The notes: generated by a model from the sequence alone, not told the origin. 64,000 nucleotides of DNA from Geodermatophilus obscurus DSM 43160 (GCF_000025345.1 NC_013757.1:558001-622000), one strand, 5' to 3'; positions 1-9,660 are shown, numbered from the stretch's first letter. A program made the numbers and translations.

Positions 1-552
1 CTCGGCCTCGTCGAAGCTGGCCGCCACCTCGTCGGTCGGCTGGACGCCGGCCAGCCGGACCATCGCGTTGGCCGCGGCGTTGAACAGCCGGATCACCGGA
101 CCGAGCAGCCGGACGAACGCCGCCAGCGGCGGGCCGAGCAGCAGCGCGGCGCGGTCGGGCCCGGCGATGGTGATGTTCTTGGGCACCATCTCGCCGAGCA
201 CCATGTGCAGCACGGTCACGAGCGACAGCGCGATGACCAGCGCGATCGGGTGCAGCAGCCCCTCCGGGACGCCGAGGGCCGCCATCGGCGTCTCGATCAG
301 GTGCGCCACCGCCGGCTCGCCGACCGCGCCGAGGCCCAGCGAGCACAGCGTGATGCCCAGCTGCGCGCCGGCCATCATCGCCGAGACGTTGCGCATCGCC
401 CGGATGGTCTTCCGGGCCCGCGCCGAGCCGGCCGCCGCCCGAGGCTCCAGCTGGTCGGGACGTGCCGTGACCAGCGCGAACTCCGCCGCGACGAAGAAGG
501 CGTTGCCCAGCAGCAGGGCCACCAGGACCAGCAGGCTGAGGACGTCACTCAC
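1..552 (-). CDS. CNNM-domain membrane protein (HlyC/CorC family), 3' end outside window
   Basis: Start is GTG at 552, overlapping the stop of the upstream gene as GTGA. The visible 184 residues form the N-terminal CNNM (DUF21) membrane domain. They begin VSDVLSLLVLVALLLGNAFF, carry the family's 'FVAAEF' motif, and have hydrophobic segments at roughly 1-25, 60-80 and 95-115. The CBS pair and CorC_HlyC domain expected downstream lie beyond the window edge. CNNM proteins are linked to Mg2+/Co2+ homeostasis; the transported ion cannot be read from this sequence. It is the second gene of a tandem pair with a close paralogue and is probably co-translated with it. Confidence 0.85.
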   Translation of the reverse strand, partial: MSDVLSLLVLVALLLGNAFFVAAEFALVTARPDQLEPRAAAGSARARKTIRAMRNVSAMMAGAQLGITLCSLGLGAVGEPAVAHLIETPMAALGVPEGLLHPIALVIALSLVTVLHMVLGEMVPKNITIAGPDRAALLLGPPLAAFVRLLGPVIRLFNAAANAMVRLAGVQPTDEVAASFDEAE

Positions 553-1904
553 GCGGCCGGCTCCTTCTCGTCGTCCTCGACGAGCCGGACGGCGGTCGCC
601 CCCGAGGCGTAGCCGTCCCGCATCAGCGCCCGCACCCGGGCCACCCGCCGTCCCTCGATCGTCTCCACGGTCAGCTCCCCGCCCTCGACGGGCACCGTGT
701 CACCCACGGCGGGCAGGCGCTGCAGCTGCTCGGCGAGGTAGCCGCCGAGCGTCTCGTAGCGGCCCTCGGGCACCGGGACGCCGGTGCGCTCCCGCACCTC
801 GTCGGGCCGCAGCAGCCCGGACAGCAGCCAGGTCTGCGGATCCACCCGGCGCAGCAGCCGCAGCGGGCGGTCGGTCTCGTCGGCGATCTCGCCGACGACC
901 TCCTCCACGATGTCCTCCAGCGTCACGATGCCGTGCGTCGCGCCCCACTCGTCCACCACCAGGGCCATCTGCAGGCCCTCCTCGCGCAGGAGGTCCAGCA
1001 GCCGCTCCACCCGCAGCAGCGAGGGCGCGGTGAGGATCGGCACCGCGAGCTCCTCGGCCGGCACGACGCCCCGCTGGTCCTCCGGGACGGCGACCGCGTG
1101 CTTGACGTGCACGACCCCGGTGACCTCGTCGAGGCCGGCGCCGTAGAGCGGGAAGCGGGACGAACCCGAGGCGACCGCCGCGCCGATGACGTCGGCCGCG
1201 GTGGCGTCCGCGCGCAGCGCCCACATCTGGGTGCGCGGGGTCATCACGTCGGCGGCGACCTTGTCGCGCAGCGCGAGGGAGCGCTCCAGCAGCCGGGCCG
1301 CGCGCGGCGAGAGGTCACCCTCCTCGGCCGAGCGGCGGGCCACCGCGGCCAGCTCGTCGGCGCCGCGCGCGGACTCCAGCTCCTCGCGCGGCTCGAAGCC
1401 CAGGCGCCGGACGATCGCGTTGGCCAGGGCCTGGAGGGCGTGCACGACGACGCCGGTGACCCGGGTGAAGGCGCGCATCCCTGGGGCCACCGCGGCAGCG
1501 ACGGGCAGCGGGCGGGCGATGGCCAGGTTCTTGGGACCGAGCTCGCCGATCAGCATCTGCAGCGTGGTGGCCAGCGCCAGCGCCAGACCGTAGGAGACGC
1601 CGGTGACCCAGCCGGCGGGCAGCCCGGCCGCCTCCAGGGGGCCGCGCAGCAGCTGGCCCAGCGCGGGCTCGGCCAGGTAGCCGACGACCAGCGTGGTGAT
1701 CGTGATGCCCAGCTGGGCGGCCGAGAGCTGGGTGGACAGCGTGCGCAGCGCCGCGACGACACCCCGGGCCCCGCGGTCCCCGGACGCCGCGGCCTGCTCG
1801 GCCCGCCCGCGGTCGACCGTGGTCAGGGAGAACTCGGCGGCCACGAAGAAACCGGTCAGTGCCGTGAGCGCCACGGCGGCGAGGAGGAGCAACCACTCGG
1901 TCAT
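549..1904 (-). CDS. CNNM/CBS/CorC-domain membrane protein
   Basis: The 451-residue product has an N-terminal CNNM membrane domain (about 1-190, motif FFVAAEFS near 20), a CBS-domain pair (about 205-330, including 'VMTPRTQM' and 'IVTLEDIVEEVVGEI') and a C-terminal CorC_HlyC domain. This is the full length and order for the family. I chose ATG 1904 because reading further upstream runs into the tRNA-Pro gene. The 3' end overlaps the next paralogue by 4 bp, so the two are probably one operon. The proteins likely act at the cytoplasmic membrane in divalent-cation (Mg/Co) homeostasis; substrate direction is not visible. Confidence 0.9.
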   Translation of the reverse strand: MTEWLLLLAAVALTALTGFFVAAEFSLTTVDRGRAEQAAASGDRGARGVVAALRTLSTQLSAAQLGITITTLVVGYLAEPALGQLLRGPLEAAGLPAGWVTGVSYGLALALATTLQMLIGELGPKNLAIARPLPVAAAVAPGMRAFTRVTGVVVHALQALANAIVRRLGFEPREELESARGADELAAVARRSAEEGDLSPRAARLLERSLALRDKVAADVMTPRTQMWALRADATAADVIGAAVASGSSRFPLYGAGLDEVTGVVHVKHAVAVPEDQRGVVPAEELAVPILTAPSLLRVERLLDLLREEGLQMALVVDEWGATHGIVTLEDIVEEVVGEIADETDRPLRLLRRVDPQTWLLSGLLRPDEVRERTGVPVPEGRYETLGGYLAEQLQRLPAVGDTVPVEGGELTVETIEGRRVARVRALMRDGYASGATAVRLVEDDEKEPAA

Positions 1905-2006
1905 CGGGGGCCCGGTGCCCGGATGGGGCCCCCGCCAACCCATGACGCGGCGCACGCACCCCCGGGACGACTCAGGGGCCGCCTCGCGGCGGCCCCTGAG
2001 CAGTGT

Positions 2007-2081
<75 letters not shown>

Positions 2082-2112
2082 AGGTGCGGACCGAGTCTAG
2101 CCGACGCCGACC

Positions 2113-3024
2113 TCAGGTCCGACGGGCGGTCAGGGTGAGCAGCGTCGCCTCCGGCGGGCAGGCGAAGCGGTACGGCGCGTAGGGGCTGGTGCCCAGACCG
2201 GCCGAGACGTGCAGCCAGGTGCCGTGCGGGTGGGTCGCCGACGGCTCGGCCCAGCGGTGCAGCCAGCGGACCCGGTCGCGGTCGATGCCGCAGTTGGTCA
2301 CCAGCGCGCCGTAGAAGGGCACCCGCAGCTGCCCGCCGTGGGTGTGCCCGCACAGCAGCAGGTCGTGGCCGTCGGCGGCGAAGCGGTCGAGCACCCGTGG
2401 CTCGGGGGAGTGGGCCAGCCCGATGCGCAGGTCCGCGGTCGGGTCGGCGGGGCCGGCGACGAGGTCGTAGCGGTCGAGCCGCAGGTGCGAGTCGTCGACG
2501 CCGGCGAAGACGATGCGCCGTCCGTCCACGACCAGCTCGCCGCGGGCGTTGGTCAGGTCGAGCCAGCCGCGGGCGGCCATGGCGTCGCGGAGGTCCCGCC
2601 AGGGGAGCTCGTCGCCGTGGACCCGCTTGTGCTCTCGCTTGAAGTACTTGAGCGGGTTCTTCGGCCGCGGCGCGTAGTAGTCGTTGCTGGCCAGCACGAA
2701 GGCGCCGGGCAGGTCCAGCAGCGGCTCGAGCGCCCGCAGCGTCCCCGGGACGGCGTCCATCCCGGCCAGGTTGTCGCCGGTGTCCACCACCAGGTCCGGC
2801 TGGAGGTCGGCCAGGGAGGCCACCCACTCCTGCTTGGACCGCTGCCCGGCGGTCATGTGCAGGTCGGACAGGTGCAGCACCCGCAGCGGCGCGGAGCCCG
2901 GGGCGAGCACCGGGACGTCGAAGCGGCGCAGCGTCCAGCGGGTGCGCTCGTAGAGGGAGGCGTAGGCGATCCCCGCGGTCGCGGACCCGAGGACGGCGGT
3001 CGGGAGGGCTGTGGTCGCACGCAC
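2113..3024 (-). CDS. Metallophosphoesterase (calcineurin-like), membrane-anchored
   Basis: The phosphoesterase core is visible: 'HLSDLHM' early in the protein, 'DTGDN' about 35 residues later, 'NDYY' in place of the common NHD/NHE, and the C-terminal 'LLCGHTHGGQLRVP' metal-binding motif. These residues normally bind two metals and hydrolyse phosphoesters. A short N-terminal hydrophobic stretch (TALPTAVLGSATAG) suggests membrane attachment. I chose GTG 3024 (303 aa). The longest reading frame would start at 3078, directly abutting the divergent YqeY-family start, and its extra residues look non-coding. M. tuberculosis has a similar gene near ponA2, so it belongs to the conserved block. The substrate is unknown. 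Confidence 0.82.
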   Translation of the reverse strand: MRATTALPTAVLGSATAGIAYASLYERTRWTLRRFDVPVLAPGSAPLRVLHLSDLHMTAGQRSKQEWVASLADLQPDLVVDTGDNLAGMDAVPGTLRALEPLLDLPGAFVLASNDYYAPRPKNPLKYFKREHKRVHGDELPWRDLRDAMAARGWLDLTNARGELVVDGRRIVFAGVDDSHLRLDRYDLVAGPADPTADLRIGLAHSPEPRVLDRFAADGHDLLLCGHTHGGQLRVPFYGALVTNCGIDRDRVRWLHRWAEPSATHPHGTWLHVSAGLGTSPYAPYRFACPPEATLLTLTARRT

Positions 3025-3078
3025 GGCAGCCGAGATTACGGGCGCGTCGCCGGAACGCGCCGTGCGAGGCTGGCGCAC

Positions 3079-3531
3079 GTGTCCGACCTGAAGGAACAGC
3101 TGCGCACCGACCTGACCACCGCGATGAAGTCCCGGGACGAACTGCGCACCGCCACGCTGCGGATGGTGCTCGCCGCGGTCAGCGCGGAGGAGGTGGCCGG
3201 CAAGGAGGCCCGCGAGCTCAGTGACGACGAGGTGCAGGCGGTGCTGCGCCGCGAGGCCAAGAAGCGCCGGGAGGCCGCCGACGCCTTCGCCACCGCGGGC
3301 CGCACCGAGCAGGCCGACCGGGAGCGGGCGGAGGGCGACGTGGTGGCCGCCTACCTGCCGGCGCAGCTGGCGGACGCCGACCTCGCCGCGCTGGTCGCCG
3401 ACGTCGTCACCCGCACCGGCGCCGGCGGCAGGAAGGACATGGGCCGGGTCATGGGCGCGGTGCAGAAGGAGGTCGCCGGCCGGGCCGAGGGCGGCCGGGT
3501 GGCCGCCGAGGTCCGCCGCCAGCTGGGCTGA
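3079..3531 (+). CDS. GatB/YqeY domain-containing protein
   Basis: The 150-residue product covers the whole YqeY family length. It opens 'LKEQLRTDLTTAMKSRDELR' after a GTG start, has the basic 'LRREAKKRREAADAF' segment and ends in the conserved 'GRKDMGRVMGAVQKE' region. The fold resembles the tail domain of the GatB amidotransferase subunit and is thought to bind tRNA, but its function is unsettled. It is divergent from the metallophosphoesterase and convergent with the PBP gene. A copy of the 3'-end repeat occupies the 68 bp after its stop. Confidence 0.9.
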   Translation: MSDLKEQLRTDLTTAMKSRDELRTATLRMVLAAVSAEEVAGKEARELSDDEVQAVLRREAKKRREAADAFATAGRTEQADRERAEGDVVAAYLPAQLADADLAALVADVVTRTGAGGRKDMGRVMGAVQKEVAGRAEGGRVAAEVRRQLG

Positions 3532-3599
3532 GAGGGCGGCCGCCGTTCAGGGTCCCTCCGCCTGCGCCTGCGAGGCGTGGGGGGAAGGGTGGTCCTCCT

Positions 3600-5780
3600 T
3601 CAGCCGGCCGGCGCAGCCGCCGGGTCCACCGGGGCCGGAGCGCCGGCCGGGTCGGCAGGGGTCGCGCCGTCCGCCGCCGGAGCCGCCTCGGGGGCCGGGG
3701 CATCGCCGGGCGCCGGAGCCGCCTCGGGCGCAGGCGCCGCGTCGGGCGCCGACCCGGATGCCGCCGGAGCTGCCGGCGCGGGGGCCGGCGCCGGTGCGGT
3801 GAACGGCACGGCCGGCTGCCCGGCGAGGATCGGGGCCATCGCGTGGTAGAAGATCGTCGCCGGCATGCCGCCGCCGAAGCCGCGGACCTGCTCGCGCTCC
3901 TTGGGGTTGTAGACCATCACGCTGGCCGCGTACTGCGGCGTGTAGCCCACGAACGCCACGGAGAGGTTGTCCTGGCTGGTGCCGGTCTTGCCGGCGATGT
4001 CGTGTCCGGGGATGGCGGCGTTGCGGCCGGTGCCGAACGGCGACTCGGTGTCGCCGACCAGCACCTGGTTGAGGGTCGTGGCCACCTCCGTCGAGACCGC
4101 GCCGGGCGTGCACCGGTCGTCCCGGACGACCGGCCGGCCGTCGTCGCCGGTGAGCGGCTGCCCGTCCCGGTCGAGCACGGCGGTCACCGGCGACGGGTCG
4201 CACTGGGTGCCGTTGGCGGCGAGCGTGGAGTAGGCGCTGGCCAGGGCGAGGGGGCTGGTCGACTCCGGCCCGAAGGTGAACGAGCCTCGGTTCTCGTCGA
4301 TGATCTGCTGCGGCAGCCCCGGGTCGCTGAACTGGAACAGGCCCATCCGCTCGGCCGCGCGCACCGGGCCCTCCACGCTGCCCAGCCGGTCCTCCAGCGC
4401 GAGGAAGTAGGTGTTGGACGAGCGGACCAGGGCCTCGGCCATCGACAGCGTCCGCGGGTAGCTGTTCCCGACGTTCTCGACGTCGTAACGCCCGGCGCCG
4501 TCCTTGTACACGCGCGAGACGTAGGGCTCGCTCGCCGTGATGACGTGCGAGATCGGGAGGCCCTGCTCGAGCGCGGCGGCCGCGGTGAACACCTTGTAGG
4601 TGGAGCCGGAGCCCTGCCCGGGGACGACGTTGAGGTTCACCGACTCGCACTCGGGCCCGGCGCAGCCGAAGCGGCGGTTGGCGCTCATCGCCAGCACGTG
4701 GCCGGTGCCCGGCTCGACGGCGGTGAACGTACCCGCCAGCGAGTCGCCCATGGCCAGCTCGCCCAGGACCGCCTGGTCACCGGAGCGCTGCAGGTCCGGC
4801 CGCAGCGTCGTCTGGATCGTCAGGCCGCCGTCGTCGAGGAGCTCCTGGCTGAGCCCGAGCGTGTTGCGGAGGTAGTCGGCCAGGTAGGCGCAGAAGAAGC
4901 CGCCGACCGTGGCGTCGATGCAGCCGTTGGGCGCGGCGGCGCCCGGCGCCACCTGCACCGGCTGCGCCGAGATCTCGTCGACCTGGGCCTGGTCGATCTG
5001 GCCTGCGCCGACCATCGCCTGCAGCACCTGGTTGCGGCGGGTCTGCCCGTTCTCCGGGTTGGTGATCGGGTCGTCGTTGGACGGGCTCTGCACCAGGCCG
5101 GCCAGCATGGCCGCCTGCGGCAGGGTCAGGTCGGCGGCGTCCACGCTGAAGTAGCGCTGCGCGGCGGCCTGCACGCCGTAGGCGCCCTGCCCGAAGTACA
5201 CGAGGTTGAGGTAGCGGGTGAGGATCTCGTCCTTGGAGTACTCCTCCTCCAAGGCGAGGGCCATCCGCGCCTCCCGCAGCTTGCGGCCCACGCTCTCCTC
5301 GGTGGCCGCCTGCCGCTCCTCGGCGGTGTCGGCGGTCTGCGCGAGGGTCTGCTTGACCAGCTGCTGGGTGAGCGTCGAGCCGCCCTCCTGCACCGAGCCC
5401 GCCGCCACGTTGGTCGCCAGGGCGCGCAGCGTGCCCTGCACGTCCAGACCGTTGTGCAGCTCGAAGCGGGCGTCCTCGATCGCGACGAGCGCCTGCTTCA
5501 TCACGGGGGCGATCCGGTCCGACGGCACCGGCGTCCGGTCGTTCCGGTAGAACATCGTGATCAGCGAGCCGTCGGCCGCCAGCACGCGGGTGTTGCCCGC
5601 CGGCGTCTCGTCGGTCAGCTCGACCGGCAGGGCGTCGAGCAGTGAGGCGGAGTTGCGCGCGGCGAGACCGGTGCCGCCCACGAACGGCAGCAGCATGCCG
5701 GCGACCAGGGCACCGGCGAGGACGATCGTCGCGGCGAGCTTCGCCAGGACCCGGGGGCGATCGGAGGCGTCGGCAGACAT
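3600..5780 (-). CDS. Class A penicillin-binding protein (PonA2-like glycosyltransferase/transpeptidase)
   Basis: The 726-residue bifunctional peptidoglycan synthase starts at ATG 5780. One membrane anchor spans about 12-36. The GT51 domain shows 'EDARFELHNGLD' (about 102-113) and 'EGGSTLTQQLVKQ' (132-144), which polymerise lipid II. The transpeptidase domain has all three active-site motifs: S393-T-Y-K396, S454-S-N456 and K598-T-G600. The C-terminal 65 residues are a low-complexity Ala/Pro tail rather than the PASTA domain typical of mycobacterial PonA2; a PASTA domain is not apparent. The ArsA pair beside it matches the Rv3679-Rv3682 order. The usual intervening whiB4 is missing: only 43 bp separate it from the ATPase stop. 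Confidence 0.93.
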   Translation of the reverse strand: MSADASDRPRVLAKLAATIVLAGALVAGMLLPFVGGTGLAARNSASLLDALPVELTDETPAGNTRVLAADGSLITMFYRNDRTPVPSDRIAPVMKQALVAIEDARFELHNGLDVQGTLRALATNVAAGSVQEGGSTLTQQLVKQTLAQTADTAEERQAATEESVGRKLREARMALALEEEYSKDEILTRYLNLVYFGQGAYGVQAAAQRYFSVDAADLTLPQAAMLAGLVQSPSNDDPITNPENGQTRRNQVLQAMVGAGQIDQAQVDEISAQPVQVAPGAAAPNGCIDATVGGFFCAYLADYLRNTLGLSQELLDDGGLTIQTTLRPDLQRSGDQAVLGELAMGDSLAGTFTAVEPGTGHVLAMSANRRFGCAGPECESVNLNVVPGQGSGSTYKVFTAAAALEQGLPISHVITASEPYVSRVYKDGAGRYDVENVGNSYPRTLSMAEALVRSSNTYFLALEDRLGSVEGPVRAAERMGLFQFSDPGLPQQIIDENRGSFTFGPESTSPLALASAYSTLAANGTQCDPSPVTAVLDRDGQPLTGDDGRPVVRDDRCTPGAVSTEVATTLNQVLVGDTESPFGTGRNAAIPGHDIAGKTGTSQDNLSVAFVGYTPQYAASVMVYNPKEREQVRGFGGGMPATIFYHAMAPILAGQPAVPFTAPAPAPAPAAPAASGSAPDAAPAPEAAPAPGDAPAPEAAPAADGATPADPAGAPAPVDPAAAPAG

Positions 5781-5823
5781 CGGGCGCCAATGTACGTGGC
5801 GGCGGGCTGCCGGGCGTCCGCGC

Positions 5824-7068
5824 TCAGCGACGGCGCGCGGGGAGGATGCGCCGCCGCGGCACACCCGTCGGCGTGTCGCCGTCCGGACCGGTCAGCGCGT
5901 CGGCCATGACGCGCAGCCCGTCGAGGTCGTGCACGTCGCCGGCGGCGGCCGGCACCGTGCGGACGGCGACCTCCGGGTGGGCGCTGGTGAACCGGTCGGC
6001 CAGGTGCTGCTCACGGGTGGCCAGCGTCATCCGCTCGGCGTGCACCCGCAGCGCCCCGGCAGCGAGCTCGGCGCCCTCCCGCCCCGACTCGAGGGCCTCC
6101 TCGGCGGCACCGTCGGCCCGGGTCGCCGACAGCGCCGTCGTCGTCGGCGGGTGGGTCCGGTTGACCACCAACCCGGCCAGCGGCATCTGCTCGGCTGAGA
6201 GCCGGTCGACGAAGTAGGAGGCCTCCCGCAGGGCGTCGGGCTCGGGCGTCGCCACGACGACGAACCAGGTCCCCGGCCGGCGCAGCAGCTCGTAGGTGGC
6301 GGTCGCCCGCTCCCGGAACCCGCCGAACATGGTGTCCAGGGCGGACACGAACGCGGAGATGTCCCGCAGCAGCTGCCCGCCGAGGATCTTGGAGATAATC
6401 CGGCTGAAGAACAGGAAGCCGGCGCTGGCGATCCTGAAGCCGGTGCGGCTCGGCGCGGTGAGCAGCCGGATCATCGTGCCGTCGAGGAAGCGGCTCATCC
6501 GGTTCGGGGCGTCGAGGAAGTCCAGCGCCGACCGTGACGGCGGGGTGTCGACGATGATCAGGTCCCACCGGTCGCCGGCCCGCAGCTGGCCCAGCTTCTC
6601 CATCGCCATGTACTCCTGCGTCCCGGCGAAGGACGAGGACAGCGTTTGGTAGAAGGGGTTCTCGAGGATCTGCTGGGCACGTTCGGGCGTGGAGTGCGCC
6701 ACGACGATGTCGTCGAACGTGCGCTTCATGTCCAGCATCATCGCGTGCAGCTCACCCCGGGCCCCGGGGACGTCGACCCGCCGCGGCTCGTTGTCCAGCT
6801 CCACGAGGCCCAGGGACTGGGCCAGCCGGCGGGCCGGGTCGATGGTGAGGACGACGACCGTGCGGCCGGCCTCCGCCGCGGCCAGCGCCAGGGCCGCGGA
6901 CGTCGTCGTCTTGCCCACGCCGCCGGCGCCGCAGCAGACCACGATCCGGGTGTCCGGGTCGGTGATCAACTCGGCGAGCTCCAGCGGCAGGGCCTCCGCG
7001 GTGGGGGGTGCCGGCGGCCGCGGGGACCGGCGGGTGCGCCCGGTCGTCGCCTCGGTCGCTGCGCTCAT
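5824..7068 (-). CDS. ArsA/Get3-family ATPase, Rv3680-like subunit
   Basis: The 414-residue P-loop ATPase has Walker A 'GAGGVGKTT' at 47-55, switch-like '[13 protein letters not shown]' about 25 residues later and 'LIIVDTPPS' as Walker B. It lacks the metal-site cysteines of arsenite pumps, like other actinobacterial Get3-like proteins. Its partner gene overlaps its start by 4 bp, and a heterodimer is likely because the M. tuberculosis pair Rv3679/Rv3680 works as one (role in glycerol and hydroxyquinoline tolerance). Residues 1-30 are Pro/Arg-rich and probably disordered. It should be cytosolic; a client protein is not evident. Confidence 0.88.
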   Translation of the reverse strand: MSAATEATTGRTRRSPRPPAPPTAEALPLELAELITDPDTRIVVCCGAGGVGKTTTSAALALAAAEAGRTVVVLTIDPARRLAQSLGLVELDNEPRRVDVPGARGELHAMMLDMKRTFDDIVVAHSTPERAQQILENPFYQTLSSSFAGTQEYMAMEKLGQLRAGDRWDLIIVDTPPSRSALDFLDAPNRMSRFLDGTMIRLLTAPSRTGFRIASAGFLFFSRIISKILGGQLLRDISAFVSALDTMFGGFRERATATYELLRRPGTWFVVVATPEPDALREASYFVDRLSAEQMPLAGLVVNRTHPPTTTALSATRADGAAEEALESGREGAELAAGALRVHAERMTLATREQHLADRFTSAHPEVAVRTVPAAAGDVHDLDGLRVMADALTGPDGDTPTGVPRRRILPARRR

Positions 7069-8057
7069 GCCGCCACCTCGGTCCGCAGGTGCTCCTCCAG
7101 GCGGCCGGCGAGCTCGAACAGCGCGCCGAGGTCCATCGGGCCGGGCAGCAGCGGCAGCTCGACCGTCGGCCGGTCGAGCGCCTCGACCTCGTCGCGCAGC
7201 TCGTCCTGCGCGGCCCAGCGCCGGGCGTGATCGGTGGCCTCGGCGGCGAGCGCGTCGGCCAGCCCCGCGACGTCCTGCAGTCCTGCCGCGGCCAGGGCCG
7301 GGGCCAGGTCGGCGCCGGTCAGCCCGTCCTGCGCGGCGCGGGCCAGCGCGGGTTCGGGCAGCGCCGGCTCGGTGGCCATGTTCACCACCACCGAGCCGAC
7401 CGGCAGCCCGGCCGCGGTGAGCTCGGCGATGGCGTCGGCGGTCTCCTGCACCGGCATGTCCTCCAGCAGCGTCACCAGGTGGACCGCCGTCTGCGGTGAC
7501 TTGAGCACGGCCATGACGCCGTCGCTCTGCGTCTTGATCGGCCCGGAACGGGTCAGCCCGGCCATCTCGCCGGTGACGTTGAGGAAGCGGGTGATCCGGC
7601 CGGTCGGCGGGGCGTCGACGACGACGGCGTCGTAGACCGGGCGGCCGTCGTGGCGGCGGGTCACCGCCTCCTTGACCTTGCCGGTGAGCAGCACGTCCCG
7701 CAGGCCCGGGGCGATCGTCGTGGCGAAGTCGACGGCACCCACCCGGCGCAGCGCCCGCCCGGCCCGCCGCAGGTTGTAGAACATCTCGAGGTACTCGAGG
7801 AGGGCCTCCTCGACGTCGATCGCCAGGGCCTTGACCACCCCGCCGCCGCGGGCGACGGCGACCCGCCGCTCCTCGTAGGGCAGCGGCGGGGTGTCGAACA
7901 GCTGGGCGATGCCCTGGCGGCCCTCGGTCTCCACCAGCAGCACCTGGCGGCCGTCGGCGGCGAGGGCCAGTGCCAGGGCCGCGGCGACCGTGGTCTTGCC
8001 GGTCCCGCCCTTCCCGGTGACGACGTGGCAGCGCACGGAGGAGGGGACGGGACTCAC
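7065..8057 (-). CDS. ArsA/Get3-family ATPase, Rv3679-like subunit
   Basis: The 330-residue partner ATPase has deviant Walker A 'GKGGTGKTT' at 15-23, with the two lysines typical of MinD/ArsA enzymes, and '[17 protein letters not shown]' as its Walker B region. I chose GTG 8057 because AGG sits 9 bp upstream; GTG 8063 is the alternative. It is the first gene of the ArsA operon and overlaps the second subunit as ATGA. The divergent DUF4177 gene starts 93 bp away, so a bidirectional promoter probably lies at 8058-8150. Confidence 0.87.
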   Translation of the reverse strand: MSPVPSSVRCHVVTGKGGTGKTTVAAALALALAADGRQVLLVETEGRQGIAQLFDTPPLPYEERRVAVARGGGVVKALAIDVEEALLEYLEMFYNLRRAGRALRRVGAVDFATTIAPGLRDVLLTGKVKEAVTRRHDGRPVYDAVVVDAPPTGRITRFLNVTGEMAGLTRSGPIKTQSDGVMAVLKSPQTAVHLVTLLEDMPVQETADAIAELTAAGLPVGSVVVNMATEPALPEPALARAAQDGLTGADLAPALAAAGLQDVAGLADALAAEATDHARRWAAQDELRDEVEALDRPTVELPLLPGPMDLGALFELAGRLEEHLRTEVAA

Positions 8058-8150
8058 GGACACGAGCCTAGGAGGACCCCGCCACCCGGGCCTCCCGCAG
8101 CCGTGTGCGGCCCGACACGGTGCGGACACCGCTGCGCTAGCGTCGCGGCC

Positions 8151-8324
8151 ATGAGCGAATCCGCCCGCGTCAGGTGGGAGTACGCCACCATCCCGCTGCT
8201 GATCCACAACACCAAGGCGATCCTCGACTCCTGGGGCGTCGACGGCTGGGAGCTGGTGACCGTGCTGCCCGGCCCGGGCGGGGCCGACCAGCCCGTGGCC
8301 TACCTCAAGCGCCCCGTCGGCTGA
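8151..8324 (+). CDS. DUF4177 small protein (Rv3678A-like)
   Basis: The 57-residue protein has the DUF4177 pattern: 'WEYATIPLLIHN', then 'LDSWGVDGWELVTVLPG' and a C-terminal 'VAYLKRP'. A small protein of this type sits in the same position in mycobacteria, between the ArsA pair and the RidA gene. No enzymatic motif is present and the function is unknown. It is followed after 7 bp by the RidA gene, so the two are likely co-transcribed. Confidence 0.85.
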   Translation: MSESARVRWEYATIPLLIHNTKAILDSWGVDGWELVTVLPGPGGADQPVAYLKRPVG

Positions 8325-8331
8325 CCGGGTC

Positions 8332-8805
8332 ATGACCAGCCCGCAGACCTCCAGCTGGCACGCCCGGCTGGTCGAGCTCGGCATCCGGCTGCCCGCGGTC
8401 GCCGCGCCGGTCGCCGCCTACGTCCCGGCGGTGCGCAGCGGCCAGCTGGTCTACACCTCCGGCCAGCTGCCCTTCGTCGACGGCGGACTGCGCCGCACCG
8501 GCAAGGTGGGCGGCTCGGTCGACCCCGAGGACGCCGCGCACGACGCCAAGCTGTGCGCCCTCAACGCCCTCGCCGCGATCGACGACCTGGTGGGACTGGA
8601 CTCGGTGGCCCGCGTCGTCCGGGTGGTCGGCTACGTCGCCAGCGCGGAGGGCTTCACCGGCCAGCCGCGGGTGGTGAACGGGGCCAGCGAGCTGCTCGGC
8701 CGGGTCTTCGGTGACGCGGGCCGGCACGCCCGCAGCGCCATAGGCGTGGCCGAGCTCCCGCTGGGCGCCCCCGTCGAGGTCGAGCTCACGGTCGAGCTGA
8801 GGTGA
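8332..8805 (+). CDS. RidA family protein (Rv3678c-like)
   Basis: The 157-residue protein is slightly longer than canonical RidA (about 130). Family features are 'VYTSGQLPFVDGG', an 'EDAAHDAKLCALNALAAI' helix and a C-terminal 'GVAELPLGAPVEVELTVEL' strand. Canonical RidA deaminates reactive enamines/imines with a conserved Arg; this actinobacterial subgroup ends differently, so activity is uncertain. The gene overlaps the next (NUDIX) by 4 bp as GTGA. Confidence 0.85.
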   Translation: MTSPQTSSWHARLVELGIRLPAVAAPVAAYVPAVRSGQLVYTSGQLPFVDGGLRRTGKVGGSVDPEDAAHDAKLCALNALAAIDDLVGLDSVARVVRVVGYVASAEGFTGQPRVVNGASELLGRVFGDAGRHARSAIGVAELPLGAPVEVELTVELR

Positions 8806-9596
8806 GCGCGGAGCCGCGGCAGGCGGCGACGGTGCTGCTGCTGCGCAACGGCGTCCCCGGGCTGGAGGTGTACCTGCTCCGGCGCACCCGCGGGATGCCG
8901 TTCGCCGGCGGGATGACCGCGTACCCGGGCGGCGGCGTCGACCCGCGGGACGGCGACGTCGAGACCGCGTGGGCGGGCCCGTCGCCCGCCGAGTGGGCGC
9001 ACGCCTTCGGCTGCGACGAGCGGACCGCGCGCGAGCTGGTCTGCGCGGCGGTCCGTGAGACGTTCGAGGAGGCCGGTGTCCTGCTCGCGGGGACGGCCGA
9101 CGGCGGCGACGTCGTACCGGACGTCTCGGGCGAGGACTGGGAGGTGCAGCGCCAGGCCCTGCTGGCCCGGGAGCTGTCGCTCGCCGAGCTGCTCGCCGAC
9201 CGCGGGCTGGCCCTGCGCTCGGACCTGCTGCGGCCCTTCGCGCACTGGATCACCCCGCCGGCCGAGCCGCGGCGCTACGACACCAAGTTCTTCGCCGCGG
9301 CGCTGCCGGTCGGCCAGGAGGCCCGGCACGTCACCGGCGAGGCCGACGAGGTCAGCTGGCTGACGCCGCCCGCGGCACTGGCCGAGATGGCCGCCGGCAC
9401 CCGGCCGATGCTGCCGCCGACGATCCACACCCTCGGGCAGCTCGAGCCCTTCGCCGACGTCGCCGCTGCCCTGGCGGGGTCGCCGCCGGAGCCGCTGCAC
9501 CCGATCTGCCCGTGGTTCGCCGACGAGCCCGACGGCCGCTGGGCGGTCCTGCCCGACGGGACCCGCATCAGGATCGTGGTGCCGCTGCCCTCCTGA
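8802..9596 (+). CDS. NUDIX hydrolase
   Basis: The 264-residue protein has a NUDIX box split by an insertion: 'AYPGGGVDPRDGD' (about 41-53) followed some 35 residues later by 'AVRETFEEAGVLL', which contains the REx2EE metal-binding core. Such enzymes cleave nucleoside diphosphate-linked compounds; the substrate cannot be deduced. It ends the DUF4177-RidA-NUDIX operon and runs into a strong hairpin at 9610-9660. In other actinobacteria a metallo-beta-lactamase-fold gene often sits here before crp; it is absent. Confidence 0.85.
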   Translation: MSAEPRQAATVLLLRNGVPGLEVYLLRRTRGMPFAGGMTAYPGGGVDPRDGDVETAWAGPSPAEWAHAFGCDERTARELVCAAVRETFEEAGVLLAGTADGGDVVPDVSGEDWEVQRQALLARELSLAELLADRGLALRSDLLRPFAHWITPPAEPRRYDTKFFAAALPVGQEARHVTGEADEVSWLTPPAALAEMAAGTRPMLPPTIHTLGQLEPFADVAAALAGSPPEPLHPICPWFADEPDGRWAVLPDGTRIRIVVPLPS

Positions 9597-9609
9597 GCCC
9601 CCGGACCGA

Positions 9610-9660
9610 CTGCGCGAGAAGGGCCCCATCCCGGTGCGGGATGGGGCCCTTCTCGCGCAG
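9610..9660. terminator. Bidirectional terminator hairpin, 24-bp perfect stem
   Basis: Positions 9610-9633 and 9637-9660 are exact reverse complements around a 3-nt loop. The stem carries GAGAAGGGCCCCATCCC in its left arm. It lies between the convergent NUDIX (stop 9596) and crp (stop 9679) genes. There is no clear U-tract, as is common in high-GC actinobacteria. Confidence 0.85.

Noticed and set aside
3843..5645. 600-codon plus-strand frame opposite the class A PBP
   Set aside because: It is the mirror frame of a gene with all PBP motifs; composition is Val/Arg/His/Gly shadow-type.
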